Assembly (NCBI RefSeq): GCF_023516435.1
Contig: NZ_CP097332.1
Span: 806,001-870,000 of the forward strand
Length of the DNA: 64,000 bases
Direction of reading: 5' to 3'
Origin: Jatrophihabitans telluris
GTDB taxonomy: Bacteria; Actinomycetota; Actinomycetes; Mycobacteriales; Jatrophihabitantaceae
Below the pieces are notes generated by a model. That model did no database searches. It worked only from the letters and a program-made list of their open reading frames with translations, and was not told the origin of the DNA. Position numbers and translations under genes: made by a program. Shown here piece after piece: positions 25,957-34,485 of this stretch; position 1 is the first letter of the stretch, and every line of letters begins with the position of its first letter.

Positions 25957-27294
25957 CTAGCAAGCTCCGGTGCTCCTCGGCGGAGAAGCGACTTTTGCCT
26001 TTGCCTTCAGTACATCCTGGACCCTCGCCCGCACCTGAGCTCGGAAGGTTCTGTCGCGTTCCATCTTGGACACGATCGCCTGGTAAGCCGCGGGCAGGTC
26101 GGGGGACATGAGAAGCATGTCGTCGCCGGCCTGGATGGCGCGGATGGCCACTTGCCCTGGCGTGCCCGATCGGAGCATCGGGGCCATCCACAAGGAGTCC
26201 GTTAGAACGAGTCCGTGATAGCGCAGGCCTTGACGCAGTTGCTTTCCGACGAGGACGGGCGAGAGAGTTGCCGGTTGGCCGGATGGATCGAGCGCGGGCA
26301 GGGCCAGGTGGCCGACCATGATGCTGCCGGCGACGGTAGCTGCGGCTTGGAACGGCGGTAGGTCAGTGGCCCGCCACTGCGTCGCGGTTTCGGTGAGGAC
26401 CGGTAGCGCTGCGTGGCTGTCGATGGGTGTACTGCCGTGCCCCGGCCAGTGCTTCAGGGTGGCGAGCACGCCCGCCATCTGCAGGCCGGACACGGCGGCG
26501 AGAACGTCGCGGGAGTCCAGAGCCGGGTCGGGGCCGAAGCTGCGGTCGCCGATCACCCCACCCGCGGCGCGGACGACGTCGGCGACCGGGGCGTAGTCCT
26601 GGTTTACGCCGAGCCGCGCAAGTTGCCGCCCGAGATCGTGGTAGCTGCAGAGCAACGCGGCCGTCCCGGCCTGGGCCACGCTCAGCTCGGACGGGCGCCA
26701 GGAAACGCCGTCGGTGATCCGCTGCACCGAGCCGCCCTCCTGGTCGGTGCCGATCAACAAGCGCACCCCGGAGTCGGCGTGGGCCGACCGTTGCAGGCCT
26801 GCGGTCAGCGCGGCGATCTGGGCCGCGCCTTGGACGTTGCCGCTCGCCAGGTCGGGCCGGGCAGGGTCAAGGTCGTTGCGACCGAACAGGATGATCCCGC
26901 CCAGGTGCCAACGGCGTACGACCTCGGCGCCGGTTGTGGCGCCGTAGAGGGCCAGGTTGGCCGCGCCTTGAGCTGCCGTGACGGTGGTCGCGCTGGACCC
27001 GTAGACGTAGCCGATGAACAGCTGGCCGACCAGCTGGGCATCAGTCAGACCGGCGGGGTTCGACACGGCCCGGGTGGGCGCGGGGGCCTTCGTGGGCTGC
27101 CGGGGTGACGCACTCGTCGCGGTCGGGTGTGCGGCTGAAGTGGGCGGAAGGGATGAGCTGGTGGGGTGCTGCGTGTTCGACGTGCACGCGGCGATCGACA
27201 GGGAAAAGGCCAATGTGGCGCACCAGACGGCGGGACCGGCGAGGGTGCCGCGATCGCCGTGTCTCGGCCCGGGCTGCCTGGTGGAGCGTGTCAT
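25957..27294 (-). CDS. Glycoside hydrolase family 3 lipoprotein (beta-N-acetylhexosaminidase-like)
   Basis: 445 aa. The lipobox SIAAC (C37) follows a hydrophobic stretch, so the enzyme is predicted to be anchored outside the membrane, followed by a Ser/Thr/Pro linker to about residue 75. The GH3 barrel shows GGIILFGRN, LLIGTDQEGGSVQR, the catalytic-dyad segment KHWPGHGSTPIDSH and LTDSLWM with the nucleophile aspartate. The KHFPGHG-type motif marks NagZ-like beta-N-acetylglucosaminidases that trim peptidoglycan. The length fits such secreted actinobacterial forms. Confidence 0.9.
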   Translation of the reverse strand: MTRSTRQPGPRHGDRGTLAGPAVWCATLAFSLSIAACTSNTQHPTSSSLPPTSAAHPTATSASPRQPTKAPAPTRAVSNPAGLTDAQLVGQLFIGYVYGSSATTVTAAQGAANLALYGATTGAEVVRRWHLGGIILFGRNDLDPARPDLASGNVQGAAQIAALTAGLQRSAHADSGVRLLIGTDQEGGSVQRITDGVSWRPSELSVAQAGTAALLCSYHDLGRQLARLGVNQDYAPVADVVRAAGGVIGDRSFGPDPALDSRDVLAAVSGLQMAGVLATLKHWPGHGSTPIDSHAALPVLTETATQWRATDLPPFQAAATVAGSIMVGHLALPALDPSGQPATLSPVLVGKQLRQGLRYHGLVLTDSLWMAPMLRSGTPGQVAIRAIQAGDDMLLMSPDLPAAYQAIVSKMERDRTFRAQVRARVQDVLKAKAKVASPPRSTGAC

Positions 27295-27356
27295 GTCGCC
27301 CGATCTGGTCTCGTCATTGCATCGTTCTGGTGCGGATCGAATCTAGTCTCCTTAGG

Positions 27357-27386
27357 AATCGCCGTGAATCGCCGTGAAGCGCCGTG
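27357..27386. repeat. Three tandem 10-bp AATCGCCGTG units
   Basis: Two exact AATCGCCGTG copies (27357-27376) and one variant AAGCGCCGTG (27377-27386) lie in the intergenic region just upstream of the GH3 gene. They could be protein-binding sites or slippage products. There is no coding capacity. Confidence 0.7.
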
Positions 27387-27415
27387 GGGCCCGGAGCGTT
27401 CGCCGGCGGCACCGA

Positions 27416-27793
27416 TCATCGAGGCGGCTGGCTGTGTTCGCCATAGTGGTTCGCTGGCCGAGCCTGTCGTGCGTGCGTCGGATCGGCGGTGAGCGCTGCC
27501 GGACCCATCCGTCGGATCGGCGGTGAGCGCTGCCGGACCCATCCGTCGATTCCGGCGGGCCGGGGCCCGGAACCCGGGCCCCGGACGGGGTCGGCTGTGC
27601 GGCGGGTCGGTCCGCTGACAGGATGCCGACCAGCGGCGTCGCGACCAGGCCTTTCGGCTGGCGGCGCTGGCCATTCCGCGGCGATGATCGCGTCGAACTC
27701 GGCCGCCAGCAGGGCCGAGTCGGCGAGGACAAGTCCGAGGAACTGCTCGCCGACCGGCTGCGCGGTCTCGCTGTGTGGGCGGGTGGTGGGCAT
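27416..27793 (-). pseudogene. Small hypothetical gene with a probably frameshifted C-terminus
   Basis: The first 60 or so residues (HSETAQPVGEQFLGLVLADSALLAAEFDAIIAAEWP) look like a real short actinobacterial protein with helical pattern. The rest is low-complexity and arises where a 34-bp tandem duplication, not a multiple of three, is read in two different frames. The duplication has probably altered the original C-terminus. The gene lies 17 bases downstream of the hsp20 gene on the same strand. The function is unknown. Confidence 0.5.
27477..27544. repeat. 34-bp tandem duplication
   Basis: Two identical 34-base units (27477-27510 and 27511-27544), beginning GTCGGATCGGCGGTGAGCGC, lie head to tail. 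The unit length shifts the reading frame of the small leftward gene that spans it. Perfect identity suggests a recent event. Confidence 0.9.
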
Positions 27794-27810
27794 GACCGGT
27801 GCCTGCCGGG

Positions 27811-28242
27811 TCAGGCGTCGATCGCCTGCCGGTCCTCACCCTTGCTGGTGACCGAGATCTTGCGCGGCTTGGCTTGCTCGGCGACCGGGATCTGCAGGGT
27901 GAGTACGCCGGCGTCGTAGCTGGCGCTGATGTGCTCGGTGTCGAGGGTGTCGCCGAGAATCAGCTGCCGGCTGAAGATTCCGCGCGGCCGCTCGGCCGCG
28001 ATCAGTTCGGCGTCGCTGGCGCGGGCAGGGCGTTCGGCCTTGACGGTCACGACGTTGCGCTCGACGTCGAGGTCGATCGAGTCCGGGTTGACGCCGGGCA
28101 GGTCGAACTCGACGTGGAAGCTCTCGCCCTCGCGCCAGGCGTCCATCGGCATCACCGATGGGCGGGCGAGGGTTCCGTTGGTGCCGAAGACCTGTTGGGT
28201 GAGCCGGTCCAGTTCGCGGAACGGGTCGGTGCGCATCAGCAT
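27811..28242 (-). CDS. hsp20: Hsp20/alpha-crystallin family small heat-shock protein
   Basis: 143-aa holdase chaperone. The alpha-crystallin domain runs from about residue 35 to 130, with [31 protein letters not shown], a [18 protein letters not shown] region and [16 protein letters not shown], where the A-x-x-x-G-V-L-x-L-x-I-P motif is diagnostic. The start at 28242 is chosen because GGAGGTGG lies eight bases upstream. It is divergent from a MerR-type regulator, the common HspR-like pairing, and a good promoter lies between them. Confidence 0.93.
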   Translation of the reverse strand: MLMRTDPFRELDRLTQQVFGTNGTLARPSVMPMDAWREGESFHVEFDLPGVNPDSIDLDVERNVVTVKAERPARASDAELIAAERPRGIFSRQLILGDTLDTEHISASYDAGVLTLQIPVAEQAKPRKISVTSKGEDRQAIDA

Positions 28243-28329
28243 CGTGTCCACCTCCATGCTCCTGTTCTGTTGGATGCTTGTGAGCCACAGACCGCCTCTG
28301 AACTGATCTGTGGTGAGCGCTATAGATTT

Positions 28330-28358
28330 GTTGTAGCACTGGTAACATGCTGATGCAA
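28330..28358 (-). promoter_or_regulatory. Probable hsp20 promoter with overlapping inverted repeat
   Basis: On the minus strand a TTGCAT -35 hexamer (28353-28358) and a TACAAC -10 hexamer (28330-28335) are spaced by 17 bases. An inverted repeat GATGC/GCATC (28352-28356 and 28362-28366) covers the -35 box, a suitable place for repression by the adjacent MerR-family protein. The classical HAIR sequence of HspR is not present. Confidence 0.55.
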
Positions 28359-28395
28359 GGGGCATCGCATGGAACTTCAGCAGAGGGAACGGTTG

Positions 28396-28788
28396 ATGGC
28401 AGGAGCCGCGCAGACAGAGCCGGACCCCGCGCAGGGTGTGTATGGCATTTCGGTCGCCGCGGAGCTGGTTGGCACCGGGGTGCAGAACTTACGCGCGTAT
28501 GAGGCACGCGGTCTGCTCGAGCCCGAGCGCACCGACGGGGGCACCCGACGCTATAGCGCCAACGACCTGGCGAGGCTGCGGCGCATCGGCGATCTGCTCG
28601 AGGCCGGGCTCAACCTCACCGGCATCGCGATGGTCATGGATCTGCAGGACCAGAACACCGAGTTGCGCGCGGAGAGGGAGTACCAGGAGGGGGCGTCAGC
28701 CGGACCGACCAAGACGACATCGATCCCGGCGAGCAGAGCCCCGAAGCGGACCTCGTCGACCAGGAAGCCCCGCTCGACCGGTCGCTGA
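28396..28788 (+). CDS. MerR-family regulator (HspR-like)
   Basis: 130 aa from ATG 28396, with AGAGGGA seven bases upstream (an ATG at 28369 is also in frame). The MerR HTH reads [41 protein letters not shown], followed by [23 protein letters not shown], the usual dimer helix. The tail is basic and disordered. HspR-type proteins repress chaperone genes, and this one is divergent from hsp20. It is therefore a likely heat-shock autorepressor. Confidence 0.85.
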   Translation: MAGAAQTEPDPAQGVYGISVAAELVGTGVQNLRAYEARGLLEPERTDGGTRRYSANDLARLRRIGDLLEAGLNLTGIAMVMDLQDQNTELRAEREYQEGASAGPTKTTSIPASRAPKRTSSTRKPRSTGR

Positions 28789-28872
28789 TCGATGAAGACC
28801 AAGGCTCACTCGCCCATAGGTACCTTGCTCCTGGAACCAGCAGTCGGGGCGCGGCACAAGTTACTGGTGCCG

Positions 28873-29040
28873 CTATGCGGCGTGCTGCTTGTGCTGCGAG
28901 TGGCCTCGGCAGTAGTGCCCGGAGCACTCTCGGCAGGTCAGCCGCGCGACCGCAGTGCAGTCCGCGGCCTCACACGCACCATACAGTTCGGTCGGCCCGA
29001 ACGGGTTTGCCGGAGTGGTGTCTGGGTACTTGCTGACCAT
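28873..29040 (-). CDS. Small cysteine/histidine-rich protein
   Basis: 55 aa with an excellent GGAGGT ribosome-binding site seven bases before the ATG at 29040. The C-terminal half carries CEAADC, then TCRECSGHYCRGHSQHKQH, a dense set of Cys and His that could bind one or two zinc ions like a B-box or ribbon. The N-terminus is Pro-rich. No clear partner or family is recognised. It is convergent with the MerR gene. Confidence 0.6.
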   Translation of the reverse strand: MVSKYPDTTPANPFGPTELYGACEAADCTAVARLTCRECSGHYCRGHSQHKQHAA

Positions 29041-29091
29041 GTGGCTACCTCCGGTCTGAATATTTCTTGGTCTCGCGGCGTGCGGACGCAC

Positions 29092-29549
29092 TCAGGCTAG
29101 CGCGGCCAGAATCGTCGACGTCGCGCTCCTAGTGTCCACCCACCATCCAGCGTTGGCGAACCGGAGCTGGCGGCCCAGGCTGCCGAAGTTGCGCTCGAGA
29201 CCGATAGCAGCGTGGACGACCAGCTGAGTCGACTCGCACTCTAGGAGGGTGCGAACGGCCAGACCCCGGACATCAGGCCTGTCCGAGCTAGCTAGAACGT
29301 TGCTCGTGCTCCTGGCGATCTCCTGACGGCCCCGCCGCGGATTCGCTGGCAACGTCCCTGGGCAGCCAACTGGGTGAGGTCTCGGGTGATGCTGCTGCAC
29401 GATAGTCCCCAGCGCGCGGCCAGATCCTGAGTGCTCACCGAACCGAAACGGCGTAGCTCGGAGTCGATCAGCTGCTGCCGGTGTGCCGCAAGCGGCGGCA
29501 ACGGGCGCCGTCCGCGCGAGTCCTCGGTTGTCTCCAGCACGACGCTCAT
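29092..29549 (-). pseudogene. DeoR-type HTH gene broken by a frameshift
   Basis: The frame from 29549 encodes a DeoR-like HTH (QLIDSELRRFGSVSTQDLAARWGLSCSSITRDLTQL), reaches RIRGG and then ends at 29292. A second frame, shifted by one base near the CCCC run at 29331, continues as GRQEIARSTSNVLASS and carries coherent residues to LAALA and a stop at 29092. Read together they give about 150 aa. The start overlaps the GH51 stop as ATGA, so this was the distal gene of that operon. It could be a real mutation or a sequencing slip. Confidence 0.6.
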
Positions 29550-31063
29550 CCCCGGGCCGGCTCGAGCCGGAGCATCGTCCAGGACGCGGGCGGTAGGTTT
29601 AGCCGCACGAGCTGTCCGTCGATCTGATGTTCACTACTCGAACGAGGGATCACCTGCTGCGGGTTCTCGGGCGTGTTCCGGTCGTCAAGGCGTTCCCCGC
29701 CGAGAACGAGATGCTCCACGACGCGGTGGCTGATCTCGGTGGCGAGCAGCACCTCGAACAGCGCGGCCTCGGCGTCGGCTCGGTTCACCACGAACAGGGT
29801 GATGTCGCCGGTCTCGGGATTGCGGGTCGCGGTCGCGTCGACCGGGCGGACGTCGCCTCGCGTTGCGGACTCGAGGATCGTGTCGGAGCGAACCTCGACC
29901 CGCAACACCTCGCCACGCGCGTGCCGGGCGGTCAGCGCGAACGGGTGGAAGACGGTTTGGCGCCAGGCGTCCACCCCGGACTCGGCCCGGATCGGCGCGA
30001 TCACGTTGACCAGCTGGGCCTGGCAGGCAATCGCGACTCGGTCACTGTGTCGTAGCAAGCTGATGAGCAGATTGCCGACCACCACGGCGTCCTCTGCGTT
30101 GTATTCGTCTTCGGCGATTCGTGGAGCGGTGGCCCAGGCCTCGTCCTGGTGCTCCTCGGGCCAGTAAGGCCGATGCTCGATGTTCCACTCGTCGAAGGAC
30201 AACTTGATCTGCTTACGCGTTCGGCGCGTCGCGGCCACGTGGTCGCAGGTAGACACGACCCCGTCGATGAAGGAGTCCATTGCGTCCGCCGACGCCAGGT
30301 AGCCCACCAAATCTTCGCCGCTCTTCTTGTAGTAGGCGTGTAGCGACAGGTAGTCGATCTGGTCGTACGCGTGCTCCAGCACCGCCACCTCCCACGCGCC
30401 GAAGGTCGGCATGCCCTGGTGTGAGCTCCCGCAGGCCACCAGTTCTACGGACGGGTCCACCAGGCGCATCGCCTTGCCCGTCTCAGCAGCAAGTCGCCCG
30501 TAGTCGTCGGCGTTCTTGTGGCCGATCTGCCACGGCCCGTCCATCTCATTACCCAGGCACCAGAGCTTGATGTTGTAAGGCTCGCGTCGGCCGTGCTTGA
30601 TTCGCAGATCGGAGTAGCGGGTGCCCCCCGCAAAGTTCGTGTACTCCAGCAGCGCGGCCGCTTCGGCCACGCCTCGGGTGCCGAGGTTGACCGCCATCAT
30701 CGGTTCAGCTCCGCACTGCTCAACCCAGCGCATGAATTCGTTGAGTCCGAAGGTGTTGGGCTCGAGCGAGCGCCAGGCCAGGTCGAGCCGCACCGGACGC
30801 TCTGCGATCGGTCCGATGCCGTCTTCCCAGTTGTAGCCGGACACGAAGTTCCCGCCGGGGTAACGGACGACGCTCACGCCGAGCTCGCGGGTCAGCTCCA
30901 GAACATCCCGCCGCAGGCCGTCGGCATCGGCGTTGCGATCGCCTGGTTCGAAGATGCCCTGGTACACGCACCGCCCCATGTGTTCGACGAAGGAGCCGAA
31001 CAGCCGCGGAGGGACCGGGGCGATGACGAAGGCGGGATCAAGGGTGGTCGAACTGGTGATCAA
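29546..31063 (-). CDS. Alpha-L-arabinofuranosidase, GH51
   Basis: 505 aa from a TTG at 31063, the usual GH51 length. It removes terminal arabinofuranosyl groups from arabinoxylan or arabinan oligosaccharides in the cytosol. Hallmarks are GSFVEHMGRCVYQGIFEPG, VRYPGGNFVSGYNWEDG, the acid/base E173 in LGNEMDGPWQ and the nucleophile E292 in SFDEWNIE. A longer frame to 31252 would run through the LacI operator, so a later start is favoured although the ribosome-binding site is weak. It is divergent from the ABC importer operon and shares its operator region. Confidence 0.92.
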   Translation of the reverse strand: MITSSTTLDPAFVIAPVPPRLFGSFVEHMGRCVYQGIFEPGDRNADADGLRRDVLELTRELGVSVVRYPGGNFVSGYNWEDGIGPIAERPVRLDLAWRSLEPNTFGLNEFMRWVEQCGAEPMMAVNLGTRGVAEAAALLEYTNFAGGTRYSDLRIKHGRREPYNIKLWCLGNEMDGPWQIGHKNADDYGRLAAETGKAMRLVDPSVELVACGSSHQGMPTFGAWEVAVLEHAYDQIDYLSLHAYYKKSGEDLVGYLASADAMDSFIDGVVSTCDHVAATRRTRKQIKLSFDEWNIEHRPYWPEEHQDEAWATAPRIAEDEYNAEDAVVVGNLLISLLRHSDRVAIACQAQLVNVIAPIRAESGVDAWRQTVFHPFALTARHARGEVLRVEVRSDTILESATRGDVRPVDATATRNPETGDITLFVVNRADAEAALFEVLLATEISHRVVEHLVLGGERLDDRNTPENPQQVIPRSSSEHQIDGQLVRLNLPPASWTMLRLEPARG

Positions 31064-31213
31064 GGTTCGCTCGCTCTCTGTGCGGTCGACGGCTCGGGTA
31101 CGAGCTGAGTCTCCTTCGTCGACGGTCTCTGCCAGTGTCGGTGGATCGCGAAGCCTGTGTATCAGCGACTGATCTGGTTGTTGCAACAGTGTTACCGCGA
31201 TCCGTGTCGAGAT

Positions 31214-31231
31214 TCTTGCATCGATGCAAGA
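31214..31231. promoter_or_regulatory. LacI-type operator between GH51 and the ABC importer
   Basis: TCTTGCATCGATGCAAGA is a perfect 18-base palindrome with the central CG typical of LacI-family sites. It lies 56 bases before the binding-protein GTG. A 16/18 match occurs at 36360, upstream of the LacI gene, linking both places into one regulon. A further small palindrome TGTTGCAACA is at 31179-31188. Confidence 0.8.
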
Positions 31232-31286
31232 GATATGCCAAGCTGTCGGCACTTGTATCGGACGTCACAGTGGTAGGGAGTCTGAA

Positions 31287-32579
31287 GTGAGACTTGTGCG
31301 TAGCGGCGCCGCGGCCGTCATGGCCGCCGTGCTAACCGCAGCCGGCTTGGCCGGATGCAGCAGTTCCGGATCCAAGGCCAGCAGTTCTGGTGGCACAGGA
31401 GCCGTAAACCTCAGCTTCTGGAACGGGCTCACCGGCCCGGACAAAGCTGCTGTGGATCAGATCATCAGCTCGTTCAACTCCTCCCATCCGAACATCAAGG
31501 TGACCTCTGACCCGATTCCGTGGGATGTGCTGTACACCAAACTGTTGCCTGCCTTCGGCGCCGGGAAAGGCCCCGATCTGGTCGGTATCAGCAGTGACCA
31601 ATTGCCCGGCTACGCCAGCAAGCACGTGCTGCAGCCGATCGACTCGATGTTCTCCAACGGCGTCGACAAGTCGACGATCGTCCCGTCTGCGTTGAACGCT
31701 GGAATCTACGGCGGCAAGCAGTACGGCGTGCCGATCGAAAGCACGCCGGTCATGCTGTATTACAACAAGAAGATGTTCAGCGCTGCGGGCATCAGCAAGG
31801 CTCCGGCGAACTGGGACGAATGGGCCGCCGACGCGAAGAAGCTCACGCTGCCCGGCGGCACCGGCGGCAATCCCAAGCAGTACGGCATGGCCATCGGAAC
31901 CAACAACACCGTTGAGCTGATGCCGATCCTGATGTGGATGGCTGACGGGGGCATCCTGTCCGACGACGGTAAGAATGTGTTGCTCAACAACGCTGGATCG
32001 AAGCAGGCCATTCAGTACTGGGCGAACCTCATCCACGACAATCACATCTCGCCCACCGGGCTCACCGGCGGAGACGCGGACAAGCTGATCGAATCCGCGA
32101 AGGCTGCGATGGAGGTCAACGGGCCGTGGGCGACCACGGGCTACAAGGCGGCCGGCATCGACTACGGGCTGGCTCCGGTTCCAGTCGGGCCGAACGGCAA
32201 GAACGCCAGCGTCGGGGTCACCACCGTGCTCGGAGTGAGCTCGAAGGCCAACGCCGAGAAGATGAAAGCAGCCTCGACCTTCTATGCCTACTGGACCCAG
32301 CAGAGCAGTCAGACGAACCTGTCGTTGAAGTCCGGCTTCCCGCCGGTGACCACCAACGTGCCTGGTTCGGCGCTATCTGCCAACCCCGACGTGGCGGCAT
32401 TCGCTGCCCAAGCCGGGTCCACACGCGCATTGGCCCCGGGGCAGACCAGCTTCGCGGCGATTCAGAACGACGTCTATGACCCGACGATCGAAAAGATCAT
32501 CGCCAATCCAGGCCAGACGGGCTCGTTGCTGGACCAGGCGGCGACCCAGGTGCAGGGCATGCTCAGCACTGGTGGATGA
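31287..32579 (+). CDS. Sugar ABC transporter substrate-binding lipoprotein
   Basis: 430 aa. The signal peptide ends in the lipobox LAGC (C24), so the protein is tethered outside the membrane. The rest is a family 1 extracellular solute-binding fold: NLSFWNGLTGPDKAAVDQIISSFN, DPIPWDVLYTKLLPAFGAGKGPDLV, YGVPIESTPVMLYYNKKMF, AAMEVNGPW. The GTG at 31287 has GGGAG six bases upstream. It probably delivers arabinose- or xylose-containing oligosaccharides to the two permeases that follow. Confidence 0.93.
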   Translation: MRLVRSGAAAVMAAVLTAAGLAGCSSSGSKASSSGGTGAVNLSFWNGLTGPDKAAVDQIISSFNSSHPNIKVTSDPIPWDVLYTKLLPAFGAGKGPDLVGISSDQLPGYASKHVLQPIDSMFSNGVDKSTIVPSALNAGIYGGKQYGVPIESTPVMLYYNKKMFSAAGISKAPANWDEWAADAKKLTLPGGTGGNPKQYGMAIGTNNTVELMPILMWMADGGILSDDGKNVLLNNAGSKQAIQYWANLIHDNHISPTGLTGGDADKLIESAKAAMEVNGPWATTGYKAAGIDYGLAPVPVGPNGKNASVGVTTVLGVSSKANAEKMKAASTFYAYWTQQSSQTNLSLKSGFPPVTTNVPGSALSANPDVAAFAAQAGSTRALAPGQTSFAAIQNDVYDPTIEKIIANPGQTGSLLDQAATQVQGMLSTGG

Positions 32580-32621
32580 GGCCATTCCGGTAGGTCGTAG
32601 CTAGCAGGAAGTGAGCCAGGA

Positions 32622-33572
32622 GTGACCCAACTCGCCCAAGGGCAGGGGACTGGCCAGGCAGCCCAGTCTGTGCCGCAGCGGTCTCGTCCGCTGCGGCACA
32701 GCCTGCGTCGCCATCAAACCATCAGTGCCTACCTGTTCATCGCACCGTCCGCGCTGATCATGGGAGTGTTCCTGCTCTGGCCGCTGATCTCCTCCGCCCG
32801 TCTGTCCTTCTACGAGAGCTCGGAGTTCGGGCCGTCCACCTTCGTCGGCCTGGGCAACTACCGTGCCATGGTGGGCGACCCGATCTTTCGCCGAGACTTG
32901 TTGCACACCCTCGTGTACGCGCTGATCGTTACCCCGGCGACCGTAGGTCTTGCTCTTGTGTTCGCCCTGATGCTGCATCGTCAGCTGCGCGCCCGCGCCT
33001 TCTTCCGGGCTGCACTCTTCCTCCCCGCGGTCCTCTCGCTGGGTGTCATGGCAATCGCCTGGGGTTTCCTGCTCGATCCGACGATCGGGCTTCTGCCGCA
33101 CTGGCTGGCACCGCTGGGAGTTTCGTTCGGCAAGGGGAAGGCTGACCCGACGATCGCCTTCGTCTTCGTCATGATCGTCGGGATCTGGAAGAACGTCGGC
33201 TTCTACATGGTCATGTACCTCGCCGGTCTCGCCACGATCCCTGGCGACCTGTACGAAGCTGCCAGCGTGGACGGCGCCTCGCCGTGGCGGCAGTTTCGCA
33301 GCATCACCTGGCCGTTGCTGTCCAACACGTCGGCCTTCGTGTTCATCATGGCCACCATCGCGTCCGTGCAGGCTTTCGACCAGATCTATTCGATCACTCG
33401 CGGCGGGCCCTACTTCTCCACCGAAACTTTGGCCTACCTGATTTACCGCCGCGGCTTCCAGGACCTCGATTTCGGTTACGCCTCAGCGGTGGCCTGGACT
33501 CTCACCCTGATCGTTTTCGCGATCAGTCTGGGGCAGCGCGTGTACTTCAGCCGTCGCGAGATCAACTACTGA
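32622..33572 (+). CDS. Sugar ABC transporter permease (MalF-like)
   Basis: 316 aa with six transmembrane helices. The cytosolic EAA loop is visible as LYEAASVDGASPWRQFRSITWPLL, which contacts the ATPase. The N-terminal tail is long and polar (about 30 residues). It starts with GTG 42 bases after the binding-protein stop and is followed by the second permease after 11 bases, so all three belong to one operon. No ATPase gene is present nearby, and a shared MsiK-type ATPase elsewhere would be needed. Confidence 0.93.
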   Translation: MTQLAQGQGTGQAAQSVPQRSRPLRHSLRRHQTISAYLFIAPSALIMGVFLLWPLISSARLSFYESSEFGPSTFVGLGNYRAMVGDPIFRRDLLHTLVYALIVTPATVGLALVFALMLHRQLRARAFFRAALFLPAVLSLGVMAIAWGFLLDPTIGLLPHWLAPLGVSFGKGKADPTIAFVFVMIVGIWKNVGFYMVMYLAGLATIPGDLYEAASVDGASPWRQFRSITWPLLSNTSAFVFIMATIASVQAFDQIYSITRGGPYFSTETLAYLIYRRGFQDLDFGYASAVAWTLTLIVFAISLGQRVYFSRREINY

Positions 33573-33583
33573 CAGGCGAAACG

Positions 33584-34441
33584 ATGACCCGAGCCTTGCC
33601 GTCCACCGCCCGTCCGTCCGGCCTCGGTCGCGCGCCCGGTCGAGTGTTGCTGTATCTGTCGCTGGTCCTTGCCGCGTTCATGACGCTGCTGCCGGTGCTG
33701 TGGATGCTCGGCGCATCGGTCCGGCCGGAGGGAAACATCCTGTCCCACCCGAGTGACCTCATCCCAACCCACTGGACGCTGGTCAACTACCGCCAGATCT
33801 GGTCGGCGATTCCCTTCGCGAACGAGTTGCGCTCGACAGTCGTCTTCGCCGGTGGGGTCACGATCTTCTCACTGCTGTTCGACTCGATGACTGCCTATGC
33901 GCTGGCTCGGCTGGAGTTTCCGGGGCGACGGCTGTTCTTCGTTCTCATCCTGCTCTTCCTGATGGTGCCGCCGCAGATCACGCTGATCCCGGTGTATCAG
34001 ATGGTTGCGCACCTCGGTCTGATCAACACCTACCCTGGGATGATCATCCCTCGCGCCACGAATGCCTTCGGAATCTTCTTTCTGCGGCAGTTCTTTGTCG
34101 GGCTGCCCAGCGATCTGAGTCAGGCTGCGCGCATCGACGGCGCGAGCGAGCTGCGAATCTATTGGTCGATCGTCATGCCGTTGGCCCGCCCGGCCCTACT
34201 GACCCTTGGGCTTTTTCACTTCATGTACAACTGGAACGACCTGCTGTGGCCGTTGATCATCACGACCGACAACAACATGGCCACACTGCCGGCTGGGCTC
34301 GCGCAGTTCGCGGGCACTCACGTTGTCGAGTACGGCCTGCTCATGGCCGGCGCCACGATGGCGATGCTGCCGATGCTGCTGGCGTTCGTCGCAGTGCAAC
34401 GCAAGTTCATTCAAGGGATTGCCACCACCGGGCTGAAATAG
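33584..34441 (+). CDS. Sugar ABC transporter permease (MalG-like)
   Basis: 285 aa, six helices, with the EAA-type motif LSQAARIDGASELRIYWSIVMPLARPAL. MVPPQITLIPVYQM and FFLRQFF are typical of MalG-like subunits. It partners the upstream permease to form the channel. Translation from ATG 33584 is favoured over the long open frame upstream, which overlaps the first permease. It is convergent with the GH2 gene, with 44 bases between the stops. Confidence 0.93.
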   Translation: MTRALPSTARPSGLGRAPGRVLLYLSLVLAAFMTLLPVLWMLGASVRPEGNILSHPSDLIPTHWTLVNYRQIWSAIPFANELRSTVVFAGGVTIFSLLFDSMTAYALARLEFPGRRLFFVLILLFLMVPPQITLIPVYQMVAHLGLINTYPGMIIPRATNAFGIFFLRQFFVGLPSDLSQAARIDGASELRIYWSIVMPLARPALLTLGLFHFMYNWNDLLWPLIITTDNNMATLPAGLAQFAGTHVVEYGLLMAGATMAMLPMLLAFVAVQRKFIQGIATTGLK

Positions 34442-34485
34442 CGCCGGGTTGCGGTCCAATCGATCGGGATCGCGTGCCGACCGGC

